Source: Eubacterium sp. UBA3279
GTDB lineage: Bacteria; Bacillota; Clostridia; Lachnospirales; Lachnospiraceae
NCBI GenBank assembly: GCA_002361775.1
Contig: DETV01000041.1
Location: 1-36,091, forward strand
Length of the DNA stretch: 36,091 bases
Direction: 5' to 3'
The notes beneath the pieces are model-generated. The model worked only from the letters and a program-made list of their open reading frames with translations, was not told the DNA's origin and searched no databases. This document shows, piece by piece, positions 16,050 to 24,093 of the stretch (positions within the stretch are counted from its first letter, which is position 1; every line of letters begins with the position of its first letter). The position numbers and the translations under genes are program-made.

Positions 16050-18291
16050 ACTGTTCCACTGCCTTAAGGGTATAAAGTACAGAAGAAAAATCTCCACCCT
16101 TTCGGTTCAATTCATCTCTGTCGATCACCATACCCGCATACATCAGTTCATCTCCAAAGTACCTTCCTACTGCCACAGGCTCTTCATTTGCCAGTCCGGA
16201 AACATAAGTGATCTCATACAGTGTATGAGGCTCCAGACCTTCCATCTTGAGACGCAGCCAGGATGCATTTACTTTATTCATTCTCTGATAGAAAGCAGCC
16301 ACCGCCTCTTTTTTATCCTGAGAAACTACCATCCAGGCTGTATCATTTCCCTCAAAGGGATTCACCAACCGATAAAAATCTCCATCGATCTGGATCAGTT
16401 CTCTGTATTTTTTCATAAACGCAATCTGCGCTTTTACTTGAGAAAATTCCTCATCCGTGAGAAGATTTAAATCCAATTCATATCCAAAGGTTCCAAAATA
16501 CGCCACATCTGCCCGGGTGGCAATAGGTGTCTTCCGGTACACCTGATGGTTCGGCACTGCTGATACGTGAGAGCCCATGGACACCAACGGATATACATAA
16601 GAGGTTCCGTATTGAATCTTCATTCTTTCTCCTGCGTCAGTGTCGTCACTGGTCCATGTCTGCGGCGCAAACGCCAACATTCCCGGATCAAATCTTGCGC
16701 CTCCGCTGGAACAGGATTCAAAAAGAATATGAGGAAATTCTGTTGTCAGCCGGGTATACAGATCATATACTCCCAGAATATACCGATGCATCATTTTTCC
16801 CTGATCTGTCGGTGAGCCGCCTCTGGAAAACGGTTCGGTGATATATCGGTTCATATCCCATTTAATATAGGAAATCTTTGATTCTCTGATAATTTTGGAA
16901 ATCATTTCATAAATGGCGTCAACCACTTCTTTTCTGGAAAAATCCAACACATGCTGGTGACGGGAATGACTTTCAAACCGTCCCGGCGCTCCGATCACCC
17001 AGTCCGGATGTTTCCGATAAAGATCACTGTCTTTATTTACCATTTCCAGTTCCACCCACAGACCAAACTTTAATCCCAGAGCTTCCACTTTTTCTGAAAG
17101 TCCTTTGATTCCGTTTGGTAATTTTTCCAGATTTACATACCAGTCTCCCAGTCCCCGGTAATCATCATTTCTCGCTCCAAACCATCCATCATCCAGAACA
17201 AATAATTCTGCGCCTGCTTCTTTTGCTTTTCCGGCAATCTTCAGAATGCTCTCCTCGTTAAAATCAAAATAAGTAGCTTCCCAGTTATTTAATAAAACAG
17301 GACGGACTTTATCTCTCCATTCACCTCTCACCAGACGTTTTCTGTATAATCCGTGATAAGTCTGACTCATCTGATTCAGTCCCTGATGACTGTATACCAT
17401 TACCACCTCAGGAGTCTGGAAACTCTCTCCCGCGTGCAGTTCCCAGGAAAACATTTCCGGATGGATTCCCATGGTTACCCGGGTCATTTCATGAGTATTT
17501 ACCTCCACCTGCGCCAGGAAGTTTCCGCTGTATACAAAGCTGAATCCGTAAACTTCTCCCTGTTTTTCACTGGCATCTGGCCGTTTCAGCGCCAGAAATG
17601 GATTATGTTCCGAACTGCTGGCTCCCCGAAGACTCTGAATACTCTGGATACCCATTTCCAGCTTTCTGGTTTTTACGTATCTTTCTCTGGACCAGGCGCC
17701 TGCCAGATGTACCATTTCAAAATTCATATCTGAAAATTCCACGGAAGCGCTCAGCGCCCGGTCTAAAATGATGGCTTCCTTCCCCCGGTGGAAAAATCTG
17801 GCATTTCTCGTGATCACCGGATAATCTCTGTATATTGTATAAGAAAGAATCAAATCTGTCTCTGTCAACTGATCACAAAGACTGATTTCCAAAGTATCTG
17901 CCTCATCCTCCTGTTCCACATAAGTGGACGGAAGTGGAGCAAGACTCTTCTTACCCGAAAAAATCTCATGAGAGTTATAAGTAAAATTGCAAATTCTGCT
18001 TCCGTTTTTCTGCTGGATGGTCACAGCCGGCATACGGTAATCTCCTGTTCCATAGGAAGGATATTCCTGTCTGGTAAATTCCATGGACAGACTGGACGGT
18101 TCCGGCAGAGAAATTGACATCAGAGAGCGCATTTTTTCCTCATGCAATTCCTGAAAGGAGTCTCTGTCCCGCAGAGCTTTTCCATAATAAAGCTGACCGA
18201 TCTGCCCATTTTCCATAACTTCGATTATGTAGCTTATCTCACCATTGGTCAGATGAAATTCTTTTGTTTTTTCATGAAAAATAATACTCAT
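16048..18291 (-). CDS. GH36 alpha-galactosidase
   Basis: A 747-residue cytoplasmic glycoside hydrolase of family 36 that releases alpha-1,6-linked galactose from raffinose-type sugars or melibiose. Order of parts: N-terminal beta-sandwich (to about residue 330), then the TIM barrel with LNNWEATYFDFNEE and FVLDDGWFGARNDD. The nucleophile is D479 in IKWDMNR and the acid/base is D549 in WTSDDTDA, 70 residues later as in the family. The ESCSSGGARFDPGML substrate loop precedes the acid/base. No signal peptide, so the sugar must be imported first. One oddity: the usual WFEPEM motif reads WVELEM here. GGGAG precedes the ATG. The gene is divergent from an AraC-type regulator, its likely activator. 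Confidence 0.96.
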   Translation of the reverse strand: MSIIFHEKTKEFHLTNGEISYIIEVMENGQIGQLYYGKALRDRDSFQELHEEKMRSLMSISLPEPSSLSMEFTRQEYPSYGTGDYRMPAVTIQQKNGSRICNFTYNSHEIFSGKKSLAPLPSTYVEQEDEADTLEISLCDQLTETDLILSYTIYRDYPVITRNARFFHRGKEAIILDRALSASVEFSDMNFEMVHLAGAWSRERYVKTRKLEMGIQSIQSLRGASSSEHNPFLALKRPDASEKQGEVYGFSFVYSGNFLAQVEVNTHEMTRVTMGIHPEMFSWELHAGESFQTPEVVMVYSHQGLNQMSQTYHGLYRKRLVRGEWRDKVRPVLLNNWEATYFDFNEESILKIAGKAKEAGAELFVLDDGWFGARNDDYRGLGDWYVNLEKLPNGIKGLSEKVEALGLKFGLWVELEMVNKDSDLYRKHPDWVIGAPGRFESHSRHQHVLDFSRKEVVDAIYEMISKIIRESKISYIKWDMNRYITEPFSRGGSPTDQGKMMHRYILGVYDLYTRLTTEFPHILFESCSSGGARFDPGMLAFAPQTWTSDDTDAGERMKIQYGTSYVYPLVSMGSHVSAVPNHQVYRKTPIATRADVAYFGTFGYELDLNLLTDEEFSQVKAQIAFMKKYRELIQIDGDFYRLVNPFEGNDTAWMVVSQDKKEAVAAFYQRMNKVNASWLRLKMEGLEPHTLYEITYVSGLANEEPVAVGRYFGDELMYAGMVIDRDELNRKGGDFSSVLYTLKAVEQ

Positions 18292-18412
18292 TTTTTCTCC
18301 CTCTACATTCCTTTATAACTGTTTCCACGGTACTGTTTTCAGCTATTTAACCATGCTCTTCCACAATCTGCCCCGGTCACAGTTATGTTTTTCTTTCTTT
18401 TTTATGGACATT

Positions 18413-18418
18413 ATTATA
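18413..18418 (-). promoter_or_regulatory. -10 element of the alpha-galactosidase promoter
   Basis: A consensus TATAAT on the minus strand, about 120 bases ahead of the ATG. The 17-bp-spaced -35 position reads ATGTTT, a poor match, so the promoter probably needs an activator. The predicted start is near 18406. Confidence 0.5.
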
Positions 18419-18452
18419 TAATGTATACGCGGGGAAAACATATATTGTTTTG

Positions 18453-18470
18453 TTTCAAAAAGTTTTGAAA
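18453..18470. promoter_or_regulatory. perfect dyad between alpha-galactosidase and AraC genes
   Basis: TTTCAAAA-AG-TTTTGAAA has 8-bp perfect arms. Its centre lies about 55 bp upstream of the predicted alpha-galactosidase start and about 50 bp before the regulator ATG, a good place for the AraC-type protein or a catabolite regulator. Binding is inferred. Confidence 0.45.
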
Positions 18471-18510
18471 ATGTTGCCTGTATTATACATTTAACCAAAA
18501 GGAGACCGTC

Positions 18511-19308
18511 ATGACAAATGAAGACAGCAGTATGCTGCGGATTTATTACTGTGGACAGGAACAATGCAGTCCGGGACATTTCTGGGGACCTGCTGTCCGC
18601 CCCCATTATCTTCTCCACGTTATTTTAAAGGGGGAAGGATATTTTGAATACAAAAAAAATGAATATCACCTGAAAACAGGAGACGCTTTTCTGATAGAAC
18701 CTATGGAAACCCACTATTATCGCGCCTCGGAAGATAATCCCTGGGAATATGCCTGGGTGGGTTTTGACGGATCAGGTGTTTCTGAAATTTTATCTCACAC
18801 AGCATTTCATCATTCTCCTGTATTTCTTTCTCAAAAACCAGAGTGCTGCCAGACCATGCTGTCTCTTGTACAGTCATTTTCCAAACCGGAAAGAAATCAA
18901 CTGGAACTGATGAGCCGGCTGCTTCTTTTGTTCTCAAAAATGCCTGATCATGCAAAAACAGTTTCCGGCTCCCCGGAGGAAGAATATTACTCTCTCGCTC
19001 TCGATTATATCAGTAATAATTATACCTATGATCTGAAAATACAGGATATTGCAGACTATGTGGGAATTGACAGAACGTATCTGTACAAAATTTTCCGAAA
19101 AACTGCAAATATTTCTCCAAAACAATATTTGCTGCAATTTCGTATCCGGGAAGCGGGGAAATTACTTCAGGGTCAGAAATACACGGTAACAGAAACTGCT
19201 TATTCCTGTGGTTTTCGTGATACCGCCTCTTTCTGTACCTGTTTCAAACAGCAGATTGGCTGTACCCCACGACAGTACAAAGAACGAATGCGGACAGGAA
19301 ATTATTAA
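18511..19308 (+). CDS. AraC-family transcriptional regulator
   Basis: A 265-residue sugar-responsive regulator. The N-terminal cupin-like sensor (about residues 1-150) contains the HYLLHVILKGEGYFEY-like strand (here HYLLHVILKGEGYFEYKK) and GDAFLIEPMETHYY, typical of AraC_binding domains. The C-terminal 100 residues hold two helix-turn-helix motifs: DLKIQDIADYVGIDRTYLYKIF and the signature from VTETAYSCGF to GCTPRQYKE. AAGGAG lies at ideal spacing before the ATG. It is transcribed away from the GH36 gene, the usual arrangement for a local activator of alpha-galactoside use; no transporter gene is nearby, so uptake must be encoded elsewhere. It ends at a strong terminator. Confidence 0.93.
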   Translation: MTNEDSSMLRIYYCGQEQCSPGHFWGPAVRPHYLLHVILKGEGYFEYKKNEYHLKTGDAFLIEPMETHYYRASEDNPWEYAWVGFDGSGVSEILSHTAFHHSPVFLSQKPECCQTMLSLVQSFSKPERNQLELMSRLLLLFSKMPDHAKTVSGSPEEEYYSLALDYISNNYTYDLKIQDIADYVGIDRTYLYKIFRKTANISPKQYLLQFRIREAGKLLQGQKYTVTETAYSCGFRDTASFCTCFKQQIGCTPRQYKERMRTGNY

Positions 19309-19335
19309 AGGGGGCATTACCTGCCCCCTTTATTT
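19307..19335 (+). terminator. terminator after the AraC-family gene
   Basis: AAAGGGGGCA (19307-19316) and TGCCCCCTTT (19322-19331) form a perfect 10-bp stem with a 5-base loop, then ATTTTCTT. It overlaps the regulator's TAA stop. It can serve the opposite strand too, where the dehydrogenase remnant ends. Confidence 0.9.
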
Positions 19336-19337
19336 TC

Positions 19338-19565
19338 TTATTCTTCTATTTTGATTACTGCCTTTACGATATCCGCTTTATTATTCACACTGTAATCCAT
19401 GGCTTTCTGCGCTTCCTCCAGCGAGAAGATATTTGTGACGATACCTTTCAGATTCACTTTTCCTGAAGCCACCGCATCAATTGCCATAGGATAAATATGA
19501 CGATAACGGAAAACCGTCTTAAAGGTAAGCTCCTTATCCAGCGCCAGGCTCATAGGCAGAGTCAT
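19338..19565 (-). pseudogene. C-terminal remnant of a zinc-type sorbitol/xylitol dehydrogenase
   Basis: Only about 75 residues remain of a protein normally near 345. The surviving piece (KELTFKTVFRYRHIYPMAI, then LKGIVTNIFSLEEAQKAMDY) matches the C-terminus of medium-chain polyol dehydrogenases, including the FRYRH substrate-pocket segment. In-frame homology seems to extend a few codons further upstream (GKSGE) before a TGA. The catalytic zinc-binding half and the nucleotide-binding fold are absent, so it cannot be an active enzyme. No ribosome site precedes the first ATG. Confidence 0.8.
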
Positions 19566-19696
19566 CTCACCGGATTTCCCTGTTTTAACTCCTCAAAATA
19601 TTTTTCCAGTCTTTCTCCCGCCATCTGCGCCAGATTTCCGGCGGCACAATAAGCATCTAAACATCCTTTTTTTCCGCACCTTATCCAATCCTTTTC
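19562..19696 (-). pseudogene. internal fragment of a ROK-family sugar kinase
   Basis: A 44-codon open stretch in a different frame contains CGKKGCLDAYCAAGNL, the zinc-binding ROK signature, and LEKYFEELKQGNP, which fits the region just after it in Firmicute ROK kinases. It begins after a TGA at 19697-19699 and ends at a TGA overlapping the dehydrogenase remnant's first ATG. Neither the N-terminal ATP site nor the C-terminus is present. Identification rests on the zinc motif. Confidence 0.6.
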
Positions 19697-20016
19697 TCAT
19701 TGACAAACATTCCATGATACCGTTCCACCTGAAACCTTCTCATAAACCAATCGCATTTACATAAAAAAAGATAATAAATATTCAATCCACATCCAAAAAG
19801 TGATTCAAAATTCCCCTGTGCCTTTCCAAAATACTTTTCGGATATTTTTCCTATTTGCGCAGCCAGCCAGGGCGCGCTGTCATCCTCTGAACTGTCTGCC
19901 ACCAGATGCATTAATTCCTTCATATATTGAGCTTTTATATTTTCATCCGGATATTCTCTCAATTTCTTTTCCTGTCCGGCTAACAGGCAGGTCATACAGG
20001 ATGCATATAATTTCAC
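19681..20016 (-). pseudogene. truncated DUF89 (ARMT1-like) protein
   Basis: The 111-residue frame begins with what looks like the N-terminus of a DUF89 metal-dependent phosphatase: KLYASCMTCLLAGQEKK, the paired cysteines, then MKELMHLVADSSEDDSAP and an AAQIGKISEKYFGK helix. Homology seems to stop near residue 70-75; the remaining residues (FGCGLNIYYLFLCKCDW onwards) do not fit the family, and the roughly 200-residue catalytic part is missing. The start is GTG sharing its G with the larB TAG stop (TAGTG), with AGGAGG at good spacing, so the piece would still be translated. Probably a deletion fusion. Damage-control phosphatase is the family's proposed role. Confidence 0.6.
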
Positions 20017-20771
20017 TATTTTTTTCCTCCTTTTGCTCCCATGCGGTTTATCTGTGTGGCAATATATCCGGCTCCATATCCATTATCAATATTTACGGTG
20101 GCAATTCCATTGGCACAGGAATTGATCATCGTCAACAGAGCTGAAATTCCGTTCATACTTGCCCCGTATCCCACGGAAGTAGGTACGGCAATCACCGGTT
20201 TATCCACCAATCCTCCTATCACGCTGGCCAGAGCTCCTTCCATTCCTGCCACTGCCACCACACAATTGGCGTTCTGGATCAGCTCCAGACGGGAAAACAG
20301 ACGGTGTATTCCCGCCACTCCCACATCGTAAATCCGTTCCACTTTTGCTCCAAAATATTCTGCTGTCTGAGCGGCTTCTTCTGCCACGGGAATATCTGCT
20401 GTTCCTGCAGTGCATACAGCAATCAGGCCGATTCCTTCTTTTTTTTCCTTTTCAATCCGGATGATCCGGGATATGGGATCATACTGAATCTGTGGAAATT
20501 CTTCCCTCAACATTTCATACTGCTCTTTTGTTGCTCTTGTTCCAAACACCTCTCCATTCTCTTCATATAACCGGCGAACAATGGGAAGTAAATGTTCATC
20601 CGCTTTTCCACTGCAAAATATAACCTCCGGAAATCCGGAACGAATTTTTCTGTGTGTGTCTAATTTTGCATATCCCATCTCATCAAAGGGGGCTCTTCGG
20701 AAATATTGTTCTGTCTCTTCCAGAGAAATTTCCCCTTTCTTAAATTTTTCAAGAATATCTCTTGTATCCAT
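20016..20771 (-). CDS. larB: nickel-pincer cofactor biosynthesis protein LarB
   Basis: A 251-residue LarB: it carboxylates and hydrolyses nicotinic acid adenine dinucleotide to pyridinium-3,5-biscarboxylic acid mononucleotide, the first step of the nickel-pincer cofactor. The N-terminal 85 residues end in DTHRKIRSGFPEVIFCSGK, a LarB hallmark. The C-terminal domain is PurE-like, with VCTAGTADIPVAEEA, YDVGVAGIHRL, VAVAGMEGALASVIGGL and AVPTSVGYGAS. Length is normal. It lies 21 bases after lon and in the same direction. The expected partners LarC and LarE are not in the window; a truncated DUF89 frame follows instead. Confidence 0.95.
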   Translation of the reverse strand: MDTRDILEKFKKGEISLEETEQYFRRAPFDEMGYAKLDTHRKIRSGFPEVIFCSGKADEHLLPIVRRLYEENGEVFGTRATKEQYEMLREEFPQIQYDPISRIIRIEKEKKEGIGLIAVCTAGTADIPVAEEAAQTAEYFGAKVERIYDVGVAGIHRLFSRLELIQNANCVVAVAGMEGALASVIGGLVDKPVIAVPTSVGYGASMNGISALLTMINSCANGIATVNIDNGYGAGYIATQINRMGAKGGKK

Positions 20772-20792
20772 GTGCTATTTCTCCATTTTCTC

Positions 20793-23069
20793 TTACTTTT
20801 TTCCTGACAGAGTCATTTTCAGCACCTCAGCCACTGTCTTCACCGGAATAATCTCCAGTTTTTCCTTTACTTCCTCTGCCACTTCTTCCAGATCTTTCTC
20901 ATTTTCAAAGGGAACCAACACCCGTTTGACCCCTGCTCTTTGTGCCGCCATCAGTTTTTCCGGAAGGCCGCCAACAGGCATTACCCCTCCCCGCAAAGAA
21001 ACTTCTCCCGTCATGGCCAATTCTCTGCTCACCACATTCCCTGTAACCAGAGAAGCCAAAGCCGTCACCAGCGTAATTCCCGCAGAGGGTCCATCCTTTG
21101 GAACTGCCCCCGAAGGCACATGAATATGCAGATCATTTTCCGCAAACTTTTCCGACTGTTCCGGAAACAGAGCTTTTACCAGAGTGATGGCAATCTGAGC
21201 CGACTCTTTCATTACATCTCCCAACTGACCAGTAAGAATAATCTCTCCGCTTCCTCTGGTAAATGATGTTTCCACAAATAAAATCTCTCCGCCATCCGTA
21301 GTCCATGCCAGTCCTGTCACCACACCTACCACTGCTTTTCCAAGGATTTTTTCGTGGTGAAGACAGTTATTTCCTAAAAATTCTCCCACTCGTTTTTCAC
21401 TGACCGAAATCGATTTCTGTTCTCCTTTTACCAGTTTCACCGCTGCCGCCCGACACAAAACATCCATCTGCTTTTTCAGACCTCTGACACCTGCTTCCGA
21501 AGTATACTCTTCTATGATCCGGCGCATAGCCCCATCTGTGACCTTCAGACAGGAGAGGGCAATTCCCATGGATTTCATCGCGCCCGGAAGAAGATGTTTT
21601 TTTCCGATATGAAATTTTTCCACCGGCGTATATCCTGGAAACTGTATAACCTCCATACGGTTCAGCAAAGGTTCCGGTATCGTTTCCGTGGTATTTGCGG
21701 TACAGACAAAAAATACATTGGAAAGATCATAAGGAACGTTCATATAGTGATCGGTAAAAGTGTTATTCTGTTCCGGATCCAAAACTTCCAGCAATGCGCT
21801 GGATGGATCTCCTCCGTAATCTCTTGTCAGTTTATCCACTTCATCCAGTACCATCACCGGATTCTGGGCGCCACTTCGCTTCATTCCTTCCATAATACGT
21901 CCAGGCATGGCTCCCACATACGTTCTTCTGTGTCCCCGGATTTCCGCTTCATCCCGGATGCCGCCCAGACTGATTCTCACATAAGACCGATGAAGCGCTC
22001 TGGCAATGCTCCTTCCAATACTTGTTTTTCCTGTTCCCGGCGCTCCCACAAAAAGCAGAATAGAACCGGACTGTCTGTTATTCAGAGCCATCACCGCAAT
22101 CTGCTGGATAATTCTCTCTTTTACTTTTTGAAGACCAAAATGATCTTCATCTAATATTTTTTCTGCTTCCTCCAGGTCAATATTTACATTTCCCTCACAT
22201 TTCCAGGATAAACTGGTGACAAAATCCAGGTAATCATACAGCAAGCCATACTCATGCCCGTCTTTTCCCTCCTGTTTCATTCGGTTTAATACCTTTTCCG
22301 CTTCTTTTTGCGCTTCTTCATTCATCCCGGACTCTTTGATTCTTGTTTCAAAACGGCGCACATCAGAAATATTTTCCGGATGCATCTCGTCCAACTGATT
22401 TTGCAAAATATCAATCTGTTTTCTCAGAGCCGACTCCCGGTATAATTTTTCCTGACTTTCCTGCTGGACATTCTCCGCCTCTTCTCCCACCCGGAATACT
22501 TCCATCAGTTCATATACTGCCTCTTCAATCATGTCACACTGCTGTCTTCTGGAATCTGTTTCCAGTATCTGATATTTTTCTTCCCAGGTAATATTCAGAT
22601 AAGAGGACAGGGCGCAGGCCACCTCCCCGAAACTCTTCCAGTGAAAAATAAAACTCCTTGCCCACATTCTCCAGGGAAATCCCTGAACAAAGCGCATCAG
22701 ATCTTTTTTCACCTTATCAAATCTTTCTTTTTCTTCCTCTTCCGAAAGATCTGAAATCTCTGGCCGTATTGTCCCGCAGGCGTGAATTTCTTCCTCTGTC
22801 ACCTCCACATCAGAAACATCCACCTTTTCTCTGGTACGGATCCGAACATTTCCTTCCTCATCTATACTTTCAATTTTTCCGGTAATTCCCACTGAAAAGA
22901 AATCTTCCGGTGTAAGTTCTTCTCTCTCTTTTTCTGTTTTCTGCATCAAAAATAAAATATCCTCCCCTGACTGTTCAGAAGTGATATTTTTTTCCGGCAA
23001 AATCTCTTTTTTAAAGAAAAAAGTCACTGCCGGAAGCATTAATAAATCATAAATTGGTATTACAATCAT
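20793..23069 (-). CDS. lon: ATP-dependent Lon protease
   Basis: A 758-residue Lon protease, slightly shorter than the E. coli enzyme (784). The N-terminal substrate-binding domain runs to about residue 200, then a helical linker. The AAA module has FVGAPGTGKTS, the ISLGGIRDEAEIRGHRRTY region, MVLDEVDKL and an arginine-finger region. The proteolytic domain has the catalytic dyad S662 (PKDGPSAG) and K705 (GGLPEKL), 43 residues apart as in E. coli. The ATG follows the kinase stop by 10 bases with GAGGAG overlapping the end of that gene, so they are co-transcribed. No CIRCE or HrcA site was seen, so heat control is not apparent here. Confidence 0.97.
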   Translation of the reverse strand: MIVIPIYDLLMLPAVTFFFKKEILPEKNITSEQSGEDILFLMQKTEKEREELTPEDFFSVGITGKIESIDEEGNVRIRTREKVDVSDVEVTEEEIHACGTIRPEISDLSEEEEKERFDKVKKDLMRFVQGFPWRMWARSFIFHWKSFGEVACALSSYLNITWEEKYQILETDSRRQQCDMIEEAVYELMEVFRVGEEAENVQQESQEKLYRESALRKQIDILQNQLDEMHPENISDVRRFETRIKESGMNEEAQKEAEKVLNRMKQEGKDGHEYGLLYDYLDFVTSLSWKCEGNVNIDLEEAEKILDEDHFGLQKVKERIIQQIAVMALNNRQSGSILLFVGAPGTGKTSIGRSIARALHRSYVRISLGGIRDEAEIRGHRRTYVGAMPGRIMEGMKRSGAQNPVMVLDEVDKLTRDYGGDPSSALLEVLDPEQNNTFTDHYMNVPYDLSNVFFVCTANTTETIPEPLLNRMEVIQFPGYTPVEKFHIGKKHLLPGAMKSMGIALSCLKVTDGAMRRIIEEYTSEAGVRGLKKQMDVLCRAAAVKLVKGEQKSISVSEKRVGEFLGNNCLHHEKILGKAVVGVVTGLAWTTDGGEILFVETSFTRGSGEIILTGQLGDVMKESAQIAITLVKALFPEQSEKFAENDLHIHVPSGAVPKDGPSAGITLVTALASLVTGNVVSRELAMTGEVSLRGGVMPVGGLPEKLMAAQRAGVKRVLVPFENEKDLEEVAEEVKEKLEIIPVKTVAEVLKMTLSGKK

Positions 23070-23079
23070 AGACAGCTCC

Positions 23080-23898
23080 TCACTCGTCTTCTCTGAAAAG
23101 AAGCTCCAGGGACAATTCTCTGTGCTGTTCCAGATACTCCACGTTTACTTTCAACAGTTTTTTCAATTGCTTCATTGTATACATTATACTTTCTTTTAAT
23201 CCCTCTCCTTGCAGAAGTTTTACTGTCATTAAAGAAGAAAATATATCTCCTGTTCCGGGAAATCGTACGGGAATATATTCATAGGGAAGGAAAAATCTCT
23301 CTCCTTTCTCCCCATCATAACCTGCCACCGCCGGACCCTTCTCCCAGGGAACACTGGTGATCACCACTGAACCTGCTCCCTGTTCTTTCAATTTGTCAAT
23401 CAGCTCCCACACCTGTTCTTCATACACTGTTTCCTGATTTTCGTATTGTCCTGCCAGAAAAGCTGCTTCTGTAAAATTGGGGACAACGTAATCGGCAATA
23501 CTGCAAAGTTCCCTCATCTGTTCCACAGTACTTTCCGATACCCCGTTATACAGACTTCCATAGTCCCCCATAATAGGATCCACAATAATTTTGGCTCCTT
23601 TTTTTGCCTGTTTTTTGCAGTATTCTTTGACAAAAGCAAGCTGTTTTGCAGACAAAATAAATCCTGTCATCACTGCATCAAAGGTAAAACCCAATTCTTC
23701 CCAGACAGCAACTGCCCCCTGCATATATTCCGTCGTATCCAAAATCTGAAACTTTCCATAATTCAAAGTATTTGACACCAGCGCCGTAGGTAAATTATAT
23801 ACATGATATCCAAAATGAGATAAAATAGGTTCAGATGCCGCCAAAGCTACTTTCCCATATCCCGGGAGATCATTCATCACTAAAATTTTTTCATCCAT
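23080..23898 (-). CDS. pyridoxamine/pyridoxal kinase (PdxY-like)
   Basis: A 272-residue ribokinase-fold enzyme that phosphorylates vitamin B6 vitamers. It starts with the substrate-binding NDLPGYGKVALAASEPI; DPIMGDYGSLYNGV and VVPNFTEAAFL are the middle motifs, and PGTGDIFSSLM holds the catalytic aspartate and anion hole. The frame opens 8 codons earlier, but GGAAAGAAG directly precedes the chosen ATG and conservation begins there. It heads a kinase-lon-larB unit. Its leader carries an unusual nested dyad at 23931-23992. Homologues are named PdxY or PdxK; I leave the symbol blank because the two are hard to separate here. Confidence 0.9.
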   Translation of the reverse strand: MDEKILVMNDLPGYGKVALAASEPILSHFGYHVYNLPTALVSNTLNYGKFQILDTTEYMQGAVAVWEELGFTFDAVMTGFILSAKQLAFVKEYCKKQAKKGAKIIVDPIMGDYGSLYNGVSESTVEQMRELCSIADYVVPNFTEAAFLAGQYENQETVYEEQVWELIDKLKEQGAGSVVITSVPWEKGPAVAGYDGEKGERFFLPYEYIPVRFPGTGDIFSSLMTVKLLQGEGLKESIMYTMKQLKKLLKVNVEYLEQHRELSLELLFREDE

Positions 23899-23930
23899 AT
23901 TCTTCTTTCCTTTTATACACATTTGTTCTA

Positions 23931-23992
23931 CGCTCCGTTTCGGTCTGTGCTAAACCTGTGCCACTGGCACGCAGCACCCTCATGTTGGAGCG
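23931..23992 (-). promoter_or_regulatory. nested three-tier dyad in the pyridoxamine kinase leader
   Basis: Three perfectly complementary arm pairs are nested: CGCTCC/GGAGCG (23931-23936 with 23987-23992), GTGCT/AGCAC (23947-23951 with 23973-23977) and GTGCCA/TGGCAC (23958-23963 with 23965-23970). As RNA the inner hairpin would be GUGCC-AGU-GGCAC. It lies 33 bases ahead of the kinase ATG. The sequence is more GC-rich than its surroundings. It could be a structured leader RNA or a copy of a dispersed intergenic element. No known riboswitch class was recognised. Confidence 0.6.
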
Positions 23993-24030
23993 GGTCATAA
24001 AGGCATCTTGTTTACATTAATTTTCACACA

Positions 24031-24064
24031 ATAAAAAGAGACTGTCAAGAACATTGACAGCCTC
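24031..24064 (-). terminator. terminator after the NlpC/P60 gene
   Basis: On the minus strand GAGGCTGTCAA pairs with TTGACAGTCTC (11 bp, one G-U) around a 5-base loop, followed by TTTTTATT. It lies 30 bases past the hydrolase stop. Confidence 0.88.
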
Positions 24065-24093
24065 CATCCTATCATTTATAACACTGATTCTTA

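Noticed and set aside
20920..20935. TTTGACCCC inside lon
   Set aside because: It looks like the intergenic TGACCC motif, but it is in the coding frame (residues GVKR) and lacks the AACAT part.
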